Below, piece by piece: positions 1 to 13,212 of a stretch of 64,000 nt of DNA. Origin of the DNA: Lytechinus variegatus (Eukaryota; Echinodermata; Echinoidea; Temnopleuroida; Toxopneustidae); assembly GCF_018143015.1 (NCBI RefSeq), contig NC_054741.1:18409736-18473735 (forward strand). The letters are read 5' to 3'. A program made the translations under genes and the position numbers. The notes beneath the pieces were generated by a model, which had not been told where the DNA came from, made no database searches, and saw nothing but the letters and a program-made list of their open reading frames with translations. Every line of letters begins with the position of its first letter. Positions within the stretch are counted from its first letter, which is position 1.

Positions 1-2180
1 GGGGTATGAAACGAAGAAGGGAGAAAATATTGAAAGAATCCGGCCCTGCCATCACCAGGGACCTAGTCTCGGCGGCCCAGACTCCATCAGAGGTTAAACA
101 CAAATCAGACCAAACAGGCCTCGCAATCTGTTTTATTTATGCTCTGGCAGGCGCACAACGCTGCTTGTTGATGGATAAATGGCGTTGGAAAACAAAAGGA
201 AAGAGAAAGGAGGAGTAACGAGTTTACATGCCTGGCACACATTATTCGTGTACATCTCGCGACTGGCCTTATTGTTGGCAATCACATTCGCATTAGTGCG
301 TTGTAAATTTTCGTAGAATTCTCCATTGAATTGCGCATATTTTTTCCCCTTTGATTTGTACGCAAAGATTTGTCTTGGCAATTTGTTATTTGTTTGTTTT
401 TCTCCATGTTCTGCAAATAATTCCAGATGTTGTTACACTGAAGCAAATATCCTTTTTTGGTCTTAAACTCTGTAAAGCTTTGTATTGGTAAAGGGTCAAT
501 TATGTGAGCATCATTTATTATTTCAATCTTACAAACATTGGCAGCGGAAGCCAAAAAATTTAGGGGGGTCCACCTTAAATTTTGTGATAGACACAGGTAA
601 AAAATTTTCAAGCAAAAAAAAAATTGACGAGCAAAAAGAAAAGGTTATCAACAAAAAATTTAGGGGGGGGGGCCTGTTTCCCCAGCTTCCGCTGCCTATG
701 CTTACAAGGGTGTAGTGGCTATTTAATGGGGTTTTTTTTTCAGTGGCTGATCCTTGGGGAGAATTTGAAATTGTATTTTTAAGGTATGTAGCACCCTTTT
801 TTTGGTAATGTTGTTATTTTCCTGTAAAGATAACTGTTTTGGGGCATTTATCTTCAAGATGTAGTGATTTTATATCAGAAAGCTAAAATCAAAGATTATT
901 TGTGAAATTTTTAAATTTTCGGCCCATTTCATGCACTGGAAGCAATTTTACATCAAAAAAACCACCCAGATATTTCATTTTAATTGGGTATCCGATCCAA
1001 ATAAATTTTCATGCAAAAATGCGAAATTTGTTAAATGAATGCATTTTATTTCATATCCTTTACATCAAAACTGTTTAAAACATACAAATTCATATAATCT
1101 AGTAAAGAACAATATCCACGATTGAGAAATTTACTGAAAATAGGTATTAAGAAATTGTTTTTAGGCTTTAGGTTTCTTGCAGATTCATGTTAGCTTGTTT
1201 AAGAGCTTTAAGATTTCTGGGTTATACAAAATATTTTGCTATTCTTATGGCCATGTTTGTAAAGTTCATTCACAACACAAATAAAGTGGGCAGTTGTAAA
1301 TCAACTCTCAATCATGAGGATTTTTTTTTCTTAAAATGATACAGTGCTAAATGATGTAATACCTTTGTATTATATTTATCAGGGAGTTGGTAGTAGCAGT
1401 ATTTATTCATCATAATTGAATTGTATTGCTAGCTCTATTCCGATCAAGTTTTTGGTATCTAAACCAGTCATTGAAAGATATATAATTTTCTTCTCTAGAA
1501 ATTCATTTAATATGAATTTGTTAATGACTTCAAATTGTTACATGCTGCTGATATTGGTTTTAAATGGTTTGGTATAGTGATTCGAACATTCAACCTTCAT
1601 TCATATTTTTGTTTCAAAGGGTAGTATAGTCAGCTTTGTTAAGTTTGACATTTTCTCTGGGATTAAGACAGAGTCCAGCATTTAGGTCCAGGGTTGTTGG
1701 TTTGGTTTGTACTTGGCTTGAGTAGGCCCCAGGGAAGATGTAGCCAGAAGCATGGCTCCTTGGTGTTTGTGGAGAGTGGCTGGCTGAAGGAGATGGTGGC
1801 ACTGCCGCAGAGAGGGAGATTGGAGAACTTGGAAGCTTTTTTTTAATTATTTGAAAAAGTCTGCAACTGTAATGAAAGGAATTGATAGTCATATTGAGTA
1901 AATCCTGCTCTTTCAATGGAAATGGTAAGAGAATTTGTAAGAGAGGGAGAAAGAAGCAGGGTGGAGGTGTCATAGTTCGTAGGGAGATGTTTATTTTTTA
2001 AAGAATACTTGATATTGAAAATCGGAAGTGTATACTCTCTATCTGTGTGAGTTTCAGTTTTTTTCAGAAATAGGATTTCTATCTGCATTTCTTTCTACTT
2101 ACTATGTTTTATCTTTCTTTTACTTTTTTATCTTTCACCAATCTATCTATACTTGTCTATCTCAAGTACATGAGAGTTCT
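1..2180. other. Left flank, no gene recognised
   Basis: No exon with convincing splice borders and protein similarity was found. Bases 30-300 are more GC-rich and less repetitive than what follows and could be a regulatory or unannotated exonic stretch, but nothing identifies it. The rest is AT-rich with homopolymer runs. The 5' exons of the SOWAH gene would be expected in this direction but were not seen. Confidence 0.5.
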
Positions 2181-2322
2181 ACCCTGGTCACATTTGCTCT
2201 AAGGCGGCTGTATGGTGAGTCGAAAACAGCCGTTTTGGTCATTTTTATTCAACTATGTAGCAGGAACAAAAAATGTTAAAATGGCTGTTTTAGACTCGCC
2301 GTAGAGCAAGTGTGACCAAGGT
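2181..2322. mobile_element. Short MITE, family 1 copy A
   Basis: A 142-bp element with terminal inverted repeats (ACCCTGGTCACATTTGCTCT at the left, its near-complement at the right ending GTGTGACCAAGGT) flanked by T/A. A second, longer copy of the same family lies at 40604-40763. Both carry an internal inverted CGAAAACAGCC-type motif. There is no coding capacity, so it must be non-autonomous. Confidence 0.75.
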
Positions 2323-3150
2323 ATAAGGGTCTCTATACTCTCACCTTGGTAATGAACTTTACCCAGCTTGGTCACCAACCCCTGCTTCAACTCTCACCCA
2401 CAGCCGCCCTCTAGAGACAACGAGATGCTCATAAAAAATGACCACAAGGTGCTGCTTCTACCAAAACAAATGGCCTACCCTGTTGTTGGTTTGCCTTGGT
2501 TGTTAGAGCGGTATCAGCACCCCTCAAAGGGAAAGAGACACTCTGTTTGTGCTTTCACTCTCAGTGTTTCTCACAGCTAATGATGTATCGATCACTGTCA
2601 TAGCGCCAGACACTTTAGGCAAGAATCAAGGGAGAACCGGCTTTATTTATGGCGTGCCTGCCATTCTCTAACCCAACATTGTATAAAAATATTTATTCAA
2701 CGAGGAAGCATTGGATGAAGAGAATGGACAGGAGAGGGTAGAGGGTGGATGAAGCAAGGGAGAAAGATGGATTGATAGAATAATTGAATGGATGGAAAGA
2801 AAAGACGAGGGGGAGGGGGTACAATAATTGGGCAAGAGGGTGAAATCAATGAATGATGATATGGAACATTGTACCCATTGCACAAAATCATTCAACATGA
2901 GAATTAGAAACAGAAGAATCCCGAGAGGGAAAGGTACTTTGAAAATATGATGGAGATGAAGATATGGGGGGTGAGTAGGAATATACCAGATATAGCATCA
3001 TTAATTTTTTAATGATCTAGAAACAGAAGGAGTGACCATTTTAATTCCATCACCTAACATTAAATACAATATATTTATTGCTAAAACTGTAAATACTTTG
3101 GTTAGGCCTGTTTTTGTTCACTGCCTCTTTATTACCTACCCACTATGGCC

Positions 3151-3671
3151 GTGTTTATGCTTCCACTTTTCAGGCCAGAATCAGCGTTTTCAAACATGAT
3201 TAGTCCAAAACACGGTTGCGTCCATGCTTACTTTCATTTAAACGCTGTTTCAAAACGCCGATCGTAAACTCACAAAAAAGGTACATTTGTAAATGTCGTT
3301 TGACCAGAATCAGTCTTTCTGGGGAAGTATAAAACAGAACCGCAATCGTAAATGTGTTTAAATGACATCATTTGGTAGACCTACATGCTTCCGGTGAGAC
3401 GAATATCCGCGGGCAAAAACAGTCGCATTGCTCCATGTTATCTCCACGTAATAACAACACTCGGGGGGAAAAAACTTTCGAAAAAAAGGCGCGCTTAATT
3501 TGACCTCGCTTTCCTGTCAATGAAAATTACGATGCGAAGCCAACTGGAGATCATGATTTCGCCTCTGAAAAGTTAAGCATAAACATCACTCCCAGAACCA
3601 TGTTTACGATCGGCGTTTTGTATCGATGTTTGAAAATGCTGATTCTGTCCTCGCAATGGAAGCATAAACAC
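3151..3671. mobile_element. MITE with GTGTTTATGCTTCCA ends
   Basis: A 521-bp block starts GTGTTTATGCTTCCA and ends TGGAAGCATAAACAC. The arms contain further inverted matches (AACGCCGATCGTAAAC against GTTTACGATCGGCGTT). It is non-coding and most simply a non-autonomous DNA transposon. The target duplication is not clear. Confidence 0.7.
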
Positions 3672-6600
3672 ACCCTAAGATCTATCAAGTGTTTTTTTTA
3701 TATTGAAAGTTTCGGCGTTAGGAGAACTTTGCCGGTTTCTGCCAGGGAATTTTTTTGAGTCTCTCGAATCATGTTTGCAGATTTCTGCAGGAATTTTAAA
3801 TGAGGTAGTTTCTTAAAAAAAAATACCTTCAAGTTTGTAAAACACTCCATTCGAATTATTAATATTGCTTTGAGGAAAGATCTCCATTAAAAATAAAAAC
3901 AATTTATTGCATTGTATAGCTTTCTATTTTCTTTTACTTTATTCTTTTAGAAAGCAAACAAATGTTTTTCTTTTCTTACTCCATTATATTTTAAAAATCT
4001 TTAATGATTTTAATGTAATCAATTAAATAAATGACATCTTGTTTGAATGTGTAACCTTTTTTCTTTGCAGCTCCTAAAAAAATTAAACTCCAATGAATAT
4101 CACTTCAAAAGTAGTACCATTTTTTGAATGCAGTTCAGTAAATGATAAGATTTTGGCTCTTTTATGGGTTAAACGTCCTTAATGGTGACTAAGCATCTCA
4201 CAACATCTTCTTGCAAGTTCACTGCTTTTAAAAGACACACATATATCTTGTCATACATACACTTTTTATCCCCCTAGATCAGCATCCCGATGTCAGAGTC
4301 CCTTTTTTAAGTCATAACATGTTCTGTGTCATGTTAACATGGCGTTTGAATGACGGGTCAGCTTGCTTACAAGGGATTAACCGACGTACAGCTGCGCCAG
4401 AAATGTCTCGCAAACGTACCTGACTCAGCCTCCATTTTATGTCGAAATTAAAAAAGATGACGGCCCATCAAAGAGATGATTTGAGGATTTGAGCAGTGCA
4501 TGAATCAACAACGGTGCACGGCTGTTATAGAGTTATGAGATTAGGTGTATACACGGCTGGCTACCTGCGTGTCGGGAAAAGGAATTTCTGACGGACAAAT
4601 GTTTCGTCTTCTTGGGTGTTCGGAGGTTCTTTGACAGCGTATTTCCTTAAAATTTGTCTCTAGCTTGAGGCTGTTTCCTTGAAGTATTATTTTTCCATTT
4701 CAAAATTCACAGTCCCCTGTTTGAGGTTTACAAATTTTACCAGTACAGTAATATCCCTCATTTTATTCACTGTTTTTTTTTTAATAGTTTAGTATTCAAA
4801 AGCTAAAGAGAAATTATTTTCTTCTCCATGATTTGGTTGTAATGATAGAATACCTATATACAAGAATACACAGAAGACAAAATCAAATGAGGGAAAATGA
4901 AAGCTACATGTAAAAGAAAACAAATTGTTTTTAAATATAGGCCTACATAGCTAGCTCTGATTGGCTGTATGAAGAACAGATAACAGTCTGTGTAGTATGA
5001 GTTCCTTTTATTTGAAATCGTCATCAAACTCCAACTGTCGGCAATTAATATCATAAAGTAATAAATACTTGCATAAGGAAATGGTTGCAACTATCCCTTT
5101 TTAAAATAATATGCTTCAAGGTTTCAATATTTGTATATTCGAAATAAGATAAACAAAGGTCGTTATAATCACAGATTGCCACTCAAAATCGCTGTCAGCC
5201 CTAAACTCATGGAAAGAATCACTCAACATCTACTAAATGCTTTCTGAAACCAAGATAAAAGGAAAATGAAAAAGCTCGTAACCCCTCCCCTGCCCTTATA
5301 CCAGCTGGTTACAAGCTCCCGAAGGAGGGTGCCGTTTCTAATGTTTCATAGCTCGTTACTGTCACAACTACTATTCTCCCGTTATACTCTCCCATTGAAT
5401 GTAAATAGCTATTACTGAAATACCAAACAGAAATAACTGACCCCTCATAAAAATACCACCATCGTAACCCTTGAACTTAAACTTCTCTGTTTTAGCACTA
5501 CTCCAGCAAATGTGCAAATGGAAAGTGACGTTTCTTTGTATGGGTGCTGGTAGCAGTGTCGGTGCAGATGGACAATGTAAGAGAAAGATAGACAGAAAAA
5601 AATGACAACGGAGACTGGATGAAACAAAGAAAATAATTGTTGTGAGATGGAAAGAAAAGAGAGGAAATATTTATTGAGGCCGGCCCATATAATTGACAGC
5701 AATAGGATAAAGAGAATTGGAGAAGAATATACAAAAAATCAGAGAAATTACTGGATTACTGGATTCTTTGAATCTCTATCTAGATCATGAAGATTGCAAG
5801 ACAAATTCAAATTGATCTTAAAATACCATATCCTACCATCAACCAAAATCTTTGTACATATTTTGGATATTCATTCTCTTTGTATATTCATGCCCAATAC
5901 TTCAAACCAAATCGTGGCCCAGACCAAAGATGTTAGGAAGGGTGGAGTGACAATGAACTGCAATTACAAAAGAAGTACCAAAAAATGCATAGGTGCACTC
6001 TAGCCTTTGGTGGCAACCTGTGATGCCTCAAGTTTCATGGGAAAACTGAAAAATGATTCAAGTGGGAATATTTCGAATTGTATTTGATTGCACAACATGA
6101 ATATTGATCACATGACAAAATATATCTCACAGCATCATTGGCCCTTGAAAATTGGTTAAATTTTGTGTGATATCATTTTCAAAATGTAAATAAACCCTCA
6201 GAATTTGACAATTTTTAAATGAAAATTTTATGAATTTCCACATTACAAATATTGCGATTAATTGTAGAAAAATGTTCTATGATCATTGCTAAGCTTTGTA
6301 TCACTGGGGGCCCCTGGACCAGGTCCTCTTAAATCATCCATCTCATTAAACTTGACCTCTTCTACCAGGACCAATGAACCACAGACCATTCCCCCAAGTA
6401 CCCCCAACTCCTTAAACCTTCAAAATATTGATTAGAACTTGTTGAGATGAATTACAATCTCGAGCTGTCTGACTTTCCATTGTTTACAGTTTATGAGTTT
6501 GTTTCATTTGTTTCTGTTTGTTTCTGTCAGATTTCATTGGTCAGATATTTTTGTTCTAAGTACTTCATCAAAACAAATTCACCAGGAACCTGCTGCAATG

Positions 6601-7631
6601 AATCTTCCTCATGCTCTTGTTTTTCCTTTGTGTTGCATCCATTGTTTGCATGCATTTGTGAATGAGTCAGTCCTTCCACTTTTCAAAACGAAACCTCCTG
6701 GAATTTACTCTGAAAGTTACTGGAATTTTACAAAATATCTGGAATTTTACCAATGTTCTCCATTTTTTGCATAATATGTTATACTTCTCTTCTACACACA
6801 AGAGAGGTGAAATATAGGGCCCAGTGCTGTAATGAGCCCAACATTTTAAGAGGCGAAATATCCAAAGGCGTATATGGAGCAAAAGAATTGCGAGCGAGTG
6901 AGCAAAAATGTCATTTTCATTACAAAGATCCAATTTTGAGATAGATTTTGACATAATATTCAGAAAATGATATTCTTGGAAATGATCTTTCCTGAAAACT
7001 TTCCGGAATTTCTTACTTTCCGAAATGATCTTGGAAAATAACGAAACTTGACAGAATTTCCTGAGATTTCGGGAAGAGTGGAAGCACTGATGAGAGTATT
7101 TACACTTGTGCTGTCCCAGTATTTTCATCAGAGACTGGAAGCCTATCTTAACCCATTGGACACTGCATAAGTTTGCTATATCTCACATTTTTAATAGACT
7201 CCAGCCCAAATATATGCCGTCTCAGTCTCCAAGGGATTAAGTTTTGGTAAATCTATGTAAAAAAAAATGTTGGTCCCTATTCCAGTTCCATTATATGTTT
7301 TTTGTAAGTCCTGAAACTATGATATTTTGAATGGTATGAAATTAATATATGTTTTTAATAGAGGATGTATTATGCGATTTTATGTGAAAATCTATTTTGG
7401 TTGATATCCTCTTTATTTTTTAAATAAATGATAACCATGTATCAAGCATGAATTTAGGCTTAAAATGTCTGGGTATATTGTTTGTTTGTAGTTTTCTGAT
7501 ATGCAATCACTACGTTATTAAGTGCCTTATTAGAAGGAAAACAGCTAGCTACAGATCCTAAATTTTAAGGAAGAATTCCATGGAGTAGTATGCATTGCAA
7601 AAGACCAGAAGAAAACTAGGACTGAGAGGCT
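3672..7631. other. AT-rich intergenic DNA, no gene seen
   Basis: No supported exon. Bases 4370-4640 are locally GC-richer and non-repetitive and could be a conserved non-coding element, but this cannot be judged from one sequence. Short ORFs here lack splice context and family similarity. Confidence 0.4.
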
Positions 7632-8039
7632 GTTCTCACTACGTTCCTAAAACTAGTTTACTGGAAACTAGTTTAGTGGAAACTAGTTTAACGCGTAGTG
7701 AGAACGGTCAAAGCGGTCTTGGAAGCGATCTTCCAAACCAGTTTGGAAAACCACCTCGCGATGTAGTTTTCAAGATCGCTTTGCCTCGTTAAACTGGTTT
7801 TAGCGTAAGTGAGGACACAACCGTTCTTCGGGAAGCGATCTTCGCACAATTTGAGCGCGCTATTCGACACGACAGGTGTAGAATGCTTATGCTGCGGTTT
7901 CGAATTTCGCGCGAAACGTGTCACCCCACTGAGAGCGTTTCCATAGCATGATCAAGTGGGAACGCTAGCAAAGCCATCTTTCAAAGTGGTTTCCTGAATC
8001 GGTTTCCAGTAAACTAGTTTTAGAAAGCGTAATGAGAAC
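7632..8039. mobile_element. DNA element, ACTAGTTT family copy A
   Basis: A roughly 408-bp block begins GTTCTCACTACG and ends CGTAATGAGAAC, with sub-terminal AAACTAGTTTACTGGAAAC repeats. A diverged copy in the opposite orientation is at 21497-21933 and shares the internal stretch around GAAGATCGCTTCC and GTTGTGTCCTCACTTACGCT. Two independent copies show a mobile or dispersed repeat. The apparent ORFs inside are not conserved between copies. Confidence 0.75.
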
Positions 8040-10235
8040 GGCCGCCTTGTTATCCTGGAGAAACCCACTCCTCTCCCCACCCCTTCTCACTCAGCAGTAC
8101 TCTCTGTGTCCCCCATGGATAGTAGCTTGTAACAAATGAAGGAAGTTGTTACAGCTGAAGTTTCAAGGGAAATGGCTGTACATTCTATGTCTGTCCCCCA
8201 TCATTTATGTCTCCAAAACCTCAAGATAAAAGTACAGTCAAGGAGAAGGAATTATTTATGGCATTGTAACTCTCTCTACTGAACTCCAGCGAGACCCTTT
8301 GGTATCAAAAGAAAGATAACTTGGGCGGAGTTTGGGCTTGCTGGGGAGCGGGGCCACAGGGACTGAGGAAATTTCGGCAGGGTGCCGAGTGGGGTTGTTT
8401 AACAATTGTACATGTGTTTGAGCTGGCTTAGGGAGGCAGGACTGAAGTTTGATCCCAGTCCTCCCGAGTCAAATTCACACCTGTCGACATGTTTTTAAGA
8501 GCCAGAAGTGGAGGACAAGTTTATGACCACCTAGAGCTGTAGCATTTTGCAGCTTGTTTAAAGTGTGGGGGGGGGGGTCAACCCCACTATAGTGCCCCCC
8601 CCCCACCATTAACCGTTTCATTTTCTTTTGTATGGGATCAACTTTGGTAATACCCTTTGTATTGACCATTTCATGCCTGATGATTGACAGACGTCCAACT
8701 CTTTGATCCAACTTGAAATGATCAGTTAACTTTTTTTGTTAAACTATACAGTAAAAGCTGATTCCTACGATATTTAATACCTGAAAATAATAAACGCATT
8801 CAGACCATGGAGCTATAAAGAATTATAGCTCCATGTTCAGACGTTGTATCCCTTTGCTACTGTACACAAGCTTTTGATATCCTGAAAACTAAAGACAAAA
8901 TTACAATAGAAAAGTTTTGTTGCATTTAGAATAGAACTTCCAATTTCATTTGCTGCAAAAGTATGAAAATTTATATGTTGACCCAAAGTAGACTATTTTG
9001 ATGCAAGGCAGACTGATAGGACAGTTTTTCTTTGATTTTTTCAACAAATAAACCTAGAGTTGATCATGAAAAAAATTAATCTGCATACTCATAGCTGTAC
9101 ATTTTCAATTTGTATGGAGCCATATTCCCTCGCAATGATTGCAAATAAGAAAAAATACAAGCGCACATGATATGGACTGACATGTTGTTGAATGTTAGAA
9201 GGCCCCTCTGCATACCAAAGCACATATCTGTCATTAAAAACTTTATTGCAAGTAATATGCCCCATAAAAACTTCTACAAATCATTTATGAAGCGGAAACA
9301 GCAGCCCAGGCAGTGGAGGTTATTGGAAATTCATATTCACTTCTGTAGATAATCATCACTCTATTGTTAACACTTTAATTTCTGACATCTCTCATTCCCA
9401 TAAGCTTTGTACATGAATTTACAATTTCAAGTAGACAAAGCGTCAAATATTACTGTAAGTAATTGGATGCAAGACCACAGTGTTGAATATCAGTGTATTC
9501 TGTATTCTCAAATTAATTTTTTAAGAATTATAAACAACCATAACTTGCGTGTATTTTTTGTTGCTGCTATATTAGTGGATTGGAATAGGTGCTGTCAGAA
9601 CTACATTTTAGTTACTCATGAAAGCCATGTCATTAATTAAACTCTTCTTCTGGTTGCCCTGCATCGGCCTGCCCTTTCCTTAATTACTGCCTGCCTGGAT
9701 GGTGACGTTGGTATTTCTAGGCTGGGTTTTGAACCTATATCCTTATATTCTGTAAGTGCCTTTATAGAAGGCAGGAGGATGTTTTCAAAACTGTTATTTT
9801 GCTTCCGGGGTTAGGATCCATGGTTTTTCTCATTCAGTCGGGAACTCAAATGAATACATCAAATGTTTTCTTTTATATTTTCTTTTGAAGAAACTGAAAC
9901 AGGGGACACATTAAAACCAATAAAACGTGGCAAAAAGATGGTATGATCTGTTGGAGATAGCTGTAAAAACAGTGAAAGTCCTTCAGTAAGGGTTGATAGC
10001 TTTAGTTCAAGTATAGCATTTTATGTCAACCCGTTTAAGTGCATTATGAAGGATGAAAGAATATCGCTACTTTTAACGAGTGCATTAAACGCCTATAACT
10101 CATACATGGCCTTTCTATGCCTGAAGTTACGTGCTGGCAGTTTTACGCTATTGTTTATCAAGATTTCTTGAATATTGTGCAATGATGAGTTATCCCATTG
10201 GAACTGACTGATGATGGAAAATGTTATGGATTATT
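8040..10235. other. No gene; two hairpin-forming sequences
   Basis: No exon is supported. The stretch contains a G11...C11 self-complementary block (8566-8605) and a perfect 13-bp stem with a 4-nt AGAA loop at 8806-8835. The remainder is AT-rich unique-looking DNA. Confidence 0.4.
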
Positions 10236-10620
10236 ATACCCCTTTCATAAACCCATCCTCCAATTATCCGCCTTAGAGTAGTGCGGATAATTCAATGAAA
10301 TTGCATTCACAAACTCCGAAAATAATCCACACTATTTTTATGAGCGCCCGACCTGAAAAAGGCGGATGATTGTCATGGCAACTGCACACGCCCCCTCCGA
10401 TGGGGTTGTGTTGGAAAAGGGTGACCTTTTGTGACCGCACCATGGCAATTATCCGCATTACTTTGGAAATGCGTTCACAAAGCCAAAATCTGGTCCCGAT
10501 GCTGCTATTATGCGGATAATTGCAGCATCGAAATAATGCCGATAACTCTGGTCCCGCTCCAATTTTACAACCAAATTATGCAGATATTTATCCGCATAAT
10601 TGGGTTTGTGAAAGGGGTAT
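10236..10620. mobile_element. MITE with ATACCCCTTTCATAAACCCA ends
   Basis: A 385-bp element with 20-bp terminal inverted repeats: left ATACCCCTTTCATAAACCCA, right TGGGTTTGTGAAAGGGGTAT. Internally it repeats the motif AATTATCCGC and its complement GCGGATAAT several times, so most of it can fold back on itself. It is non-coding. Confidence 0.8.
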
Positions 10621-11819
10621 TAGTTTCTTTCCAGGACAAGCATTGAGAGGTTGATTTTTGAAAGGTCATTGAAGTGTTGATGAAGTTTTCATTGCGATAT
10701 CTTTGTTAGATGTGGAATTTGCCAATGAAAAAAAAATCATCAAAAGAAGGGAAAGGGGAAGATATTTTTTTTAATTTACCCATTTGTGATCAAGTTTTGG
10801 TTGATGGGGCTCTACTTTTGTGCAAGTTAAGGTATCCCTTGCTTCGCTCGGGATCATTATCATAATTGACAAAGAATAGATGCCAGGGCCTCGACAAGAG
10901 GCTAGTAACTTGTATGTTTTGGTTCAGCAGATTCTGATGAAGGTTAACTTGACATCTCTAAAACTGTCATGAAAAATTTTATTTCACTGCCAAACATTTT
11001 CATCTGTAATTCTGTTAAGTTGTGTGGCTATCTGGTAAAGGTGTTTTACCTGGTAGAAATTTAATTATATACATTTCATTTAAGCCAACAGAAATGAAAA
11101 GTTTTTTTTACATAGATTTTTACAAGTTTTTTTTACATAGATTAGTATTCATCAAAGCCCTTGTAATAGTAATTACTATGTGAAACCATTTGATTGATTG
11201 CTTTTAAAATTAGCTACCATATTCTTGGATGCAGGTTTAGACATTAAATAGGCCTAAAGGCATTTTTTAAAGAGATATTATTGCTCACTATTTCACCACA
11301 TTGTTTGCACAGGGACCTCCTGTCTCTTATATTAGAATTGAACTTACAGCCTTCTGCATGTCAGTGGGAATTATATACCTGGCCTGCTTTTTGAGGGTGT
11401 TATATACTGTATCCAATGCCATTTTATAAGGCCTCTCCTTTCATAAATCTATCCCTGGTGGACCTTAATGTGCAACATGAAGGCCAAATACATCCTGCTA
11501 CATTTTAATCACACAATTAACGCCTTATAATCGTTGTTATATGACCTCAAGTGTAGGACCTATCCTGGTGCTTGGTTTATGTCACTGTTTGTTTGGAGGT
11601 CTGAGCTTTTTTACTTGACCATTTTCTTTAAAAACACCTTAAGTGTGTTTATTATGACCTCATGAAGGTAGTTGCACTTTTTATGACATCCTTTCCGAAA
11701 TTCTTGATTTTTGGAAACAAAGTCGTTTTGAGGATTAAAGGCCTGCTGTGTTTTAAGCTATTTGTGTAGGCCTACAATTTAGAAAGTTATTGAAGAGTAA
11801 GGGACTAACATAACACATT

Positions 11820-12272
11820 TAAATGGGAGTTCAACCTTGGTCATAAAAGAGGTGTGTAAAAGAGGAAGAATTTTTTTTAAAAAGGAAAGTTTTCAAGAAA
11901 TCTGACTAGAAATAAGTAAGTTATCGCTGTTTTCTAAGTGAAATCACTAAAGATTATCAATTTCTAATTGGTAAAGTTTGAAAAGTGGTAGGGACAGCTT
12001 TCCCATAGGCTGTGTACTTGAAAGTAAAACTTTTGAAAAGGGTATTTGGGCCATTTTTTGCATAATAAGCAAATGGAAGAGTAGCCAGTACCCTACCTCT
12101 TTAGCCTATTCCAAGTCTCCATGATTATTTAGTGATTACTATTTTTACAACTCTTGAAATTCATAGCTTCCTTACTTTGAGGCTTGTATTCAAACTTTCA
12201 ACTGTCTGCTTGTCCTTATTTTTCTTTTCCCTCTGAAAACAACTTTCCATTGGAATGGATCCCCTTAGTTTA
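11820..12272. mobile_element. Degenerate fold-back element, TTAA type
   Basis: Left arm GGGAGTTCAACCTTGGTCATAA and right arm TTGGAATGGATCCCCTTAGTTTA resemble the ends of the better-preserved element at 42058-42649. Both also share the internal AAGTCTCCATG motif and an AGTAATTATCA-like stretch. It is probably an older copy of that family. The borders are approximate. Confidence 0.55.
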
Positions 12273-12435
12273 CCATTTTCAACATATTTTCATACATATT
12301 ACTTAATAATATTACATATTACGATTCATCCCTTGTCTTAAATTATTATTTTTTTTCTGAGAATGCACTTACTTGCATATATGCTACATTGCTTGTTGTC
12401 TTTTTACAATCGAAATACAGTTGTTAAGTCTCTCA

Positions 12436-12655
12436 AATGACCGGTGTGTTGGCTCAGTTGGAAGAGCGTCCGTCCCACAACCAGGAGGTCGTGGGTTCAA
12501 ACCCTGGCCGCTTCAGACCAAAAGACATTAAATGCTGGGAGTTGCTGCTACCCTGTTAGGCCTTCAACAATAAAAGGGATAGAGCCTCGTCGATCTGGCG
12601 CTGCACAAGGGCTGCCAGGCCCACAATCTATTTGGCAAAATAAATTTTCGGAGTA
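12436..12655 (+). mobile_element. tRNA-derived SINE
   Basis: Bases 12441-12512 form a tRNA-like head with a polymerase III A box (TGGCTCAGTTGGAAGAG) and a B box (GGGTTCAAACC) at tRNA spacing, followed by an unrelated roughly 130-bp body. A true tRNA gene would not be followed by this conserved-looking body, so a SINE is preferred. It lies about 180 bp upstream of the first SOWAH exon seen. Confidence 0.7.
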
Positions 12656-12832
12656 TTTCATTTCTGGTGTCTATTCAACCAATAAAATATGGATTTTCAT
12701 TTTTCATTTCATTTTGTAAAAGTCATTTACACAATGATTTGAAAGGAGCAACTAGGAAAGCACATTGATATATTTATTTGAATATTCATCTCCAGTCATG
12801 TAATCTTGAATGTTTTTATGGTATCATTGCAG

Positions 12833-12919
12833 TCTGCTTTACACTGGGGAGCCAAGCATGGAAAGAAAGAAATGATCAGAATGGTAGTGGATAAAGGCCT
12901 TGATGTCAACATTAGATCG
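12833..12919 (+). CDS. SOWAH: SOWAH exon: first ankyrin repeat
   Basis: An 87-nt exon, phase 0 at both ends, after ...ttgcag and before gtaagaa. It encodes SALHWGAKHGKKEMIRMVVD and then KGLDVNIRS, which is a textbook ankyrin helix-turn-helix (the TALHWAAKHG of SOWAH proteins). An upstream exon must supply the acidic segment and the preceding Gly; it was not recognised. The exon ends two residues short of a full 33-residue ankyrin period, a gap filled by the micro-exon at 19688. Confidence 0.85.
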
Positions 12920-12957
12920 GTAAGAAAAAAAAAACCCATCCTGTTAGTGGTAACACC

Positions 12958-13212
12958 ATAGAGTACCGAAGCGATGACGTCAGTTACCATGGTGTCACGG
13001 CAGCCTGGTTAAAAACAATTTTTTAACCCACCAAATAAAAGTGTGTTTCTCATAGGAGAAAATGGCTGCTATCGGAATTTGATCGCTTGCAACCTATTTT
13101 TCAGACGAGCCAAAGTCCTACAAATGTGTACAGACGATCGTCAGCTGCGACTCTGTTTAGAACCAGCCCGCCATGACACCATGGCAACTGACATCACACT
13201 TCGGTACTCTAT
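12958..13212. mobile_element. MITE in SOWAH intron, ATAGAGTACCGAAG ends
   Basis: A 255-bp element with inverted ends ATAGAGTACCGAAGCGATGA and its complement (ACACTTCGGTACTCTAT). The arms continue with TTACCATGGTGTCA against TGACACCATGGCAA. It sits 38 bp after the splice donor of the first ankyrin exon. It is non-coding. Confidence 0.75.

Noticed and set aside
6..218. 70-codon plus-strand ORF at the left edge
   Set aside because: No recognisable domain, no splice context, low-complexity basic ends; kept only as unassigned flank.
742..784. Exon-like block after a T-tract acceptor, reading ADPWGEFEIVFL before gtatgt
   Set aside because: Very short, no match to the SOWAH N-terminal domain, and too far from the ankyrin exon to link by sequence alone.
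1614..1973. 119-codon minus-strand ORF
   Set aside because: Pro/Ser-rich low-complexity translation without start context or family similarity; likely chance.
4071..4130. Acceptor followed by LLKKLNSNEYHFKS
   Set aside because: Poor donor and no resemblance to the segment expected before the SOWAH ankyrin repeats.
12441..12512. Functional tRNA gene
   Set aside because: Boxes A and B are present, but the sequence continues into a SINE-like body and the acceptor stem does not pair cleanly.
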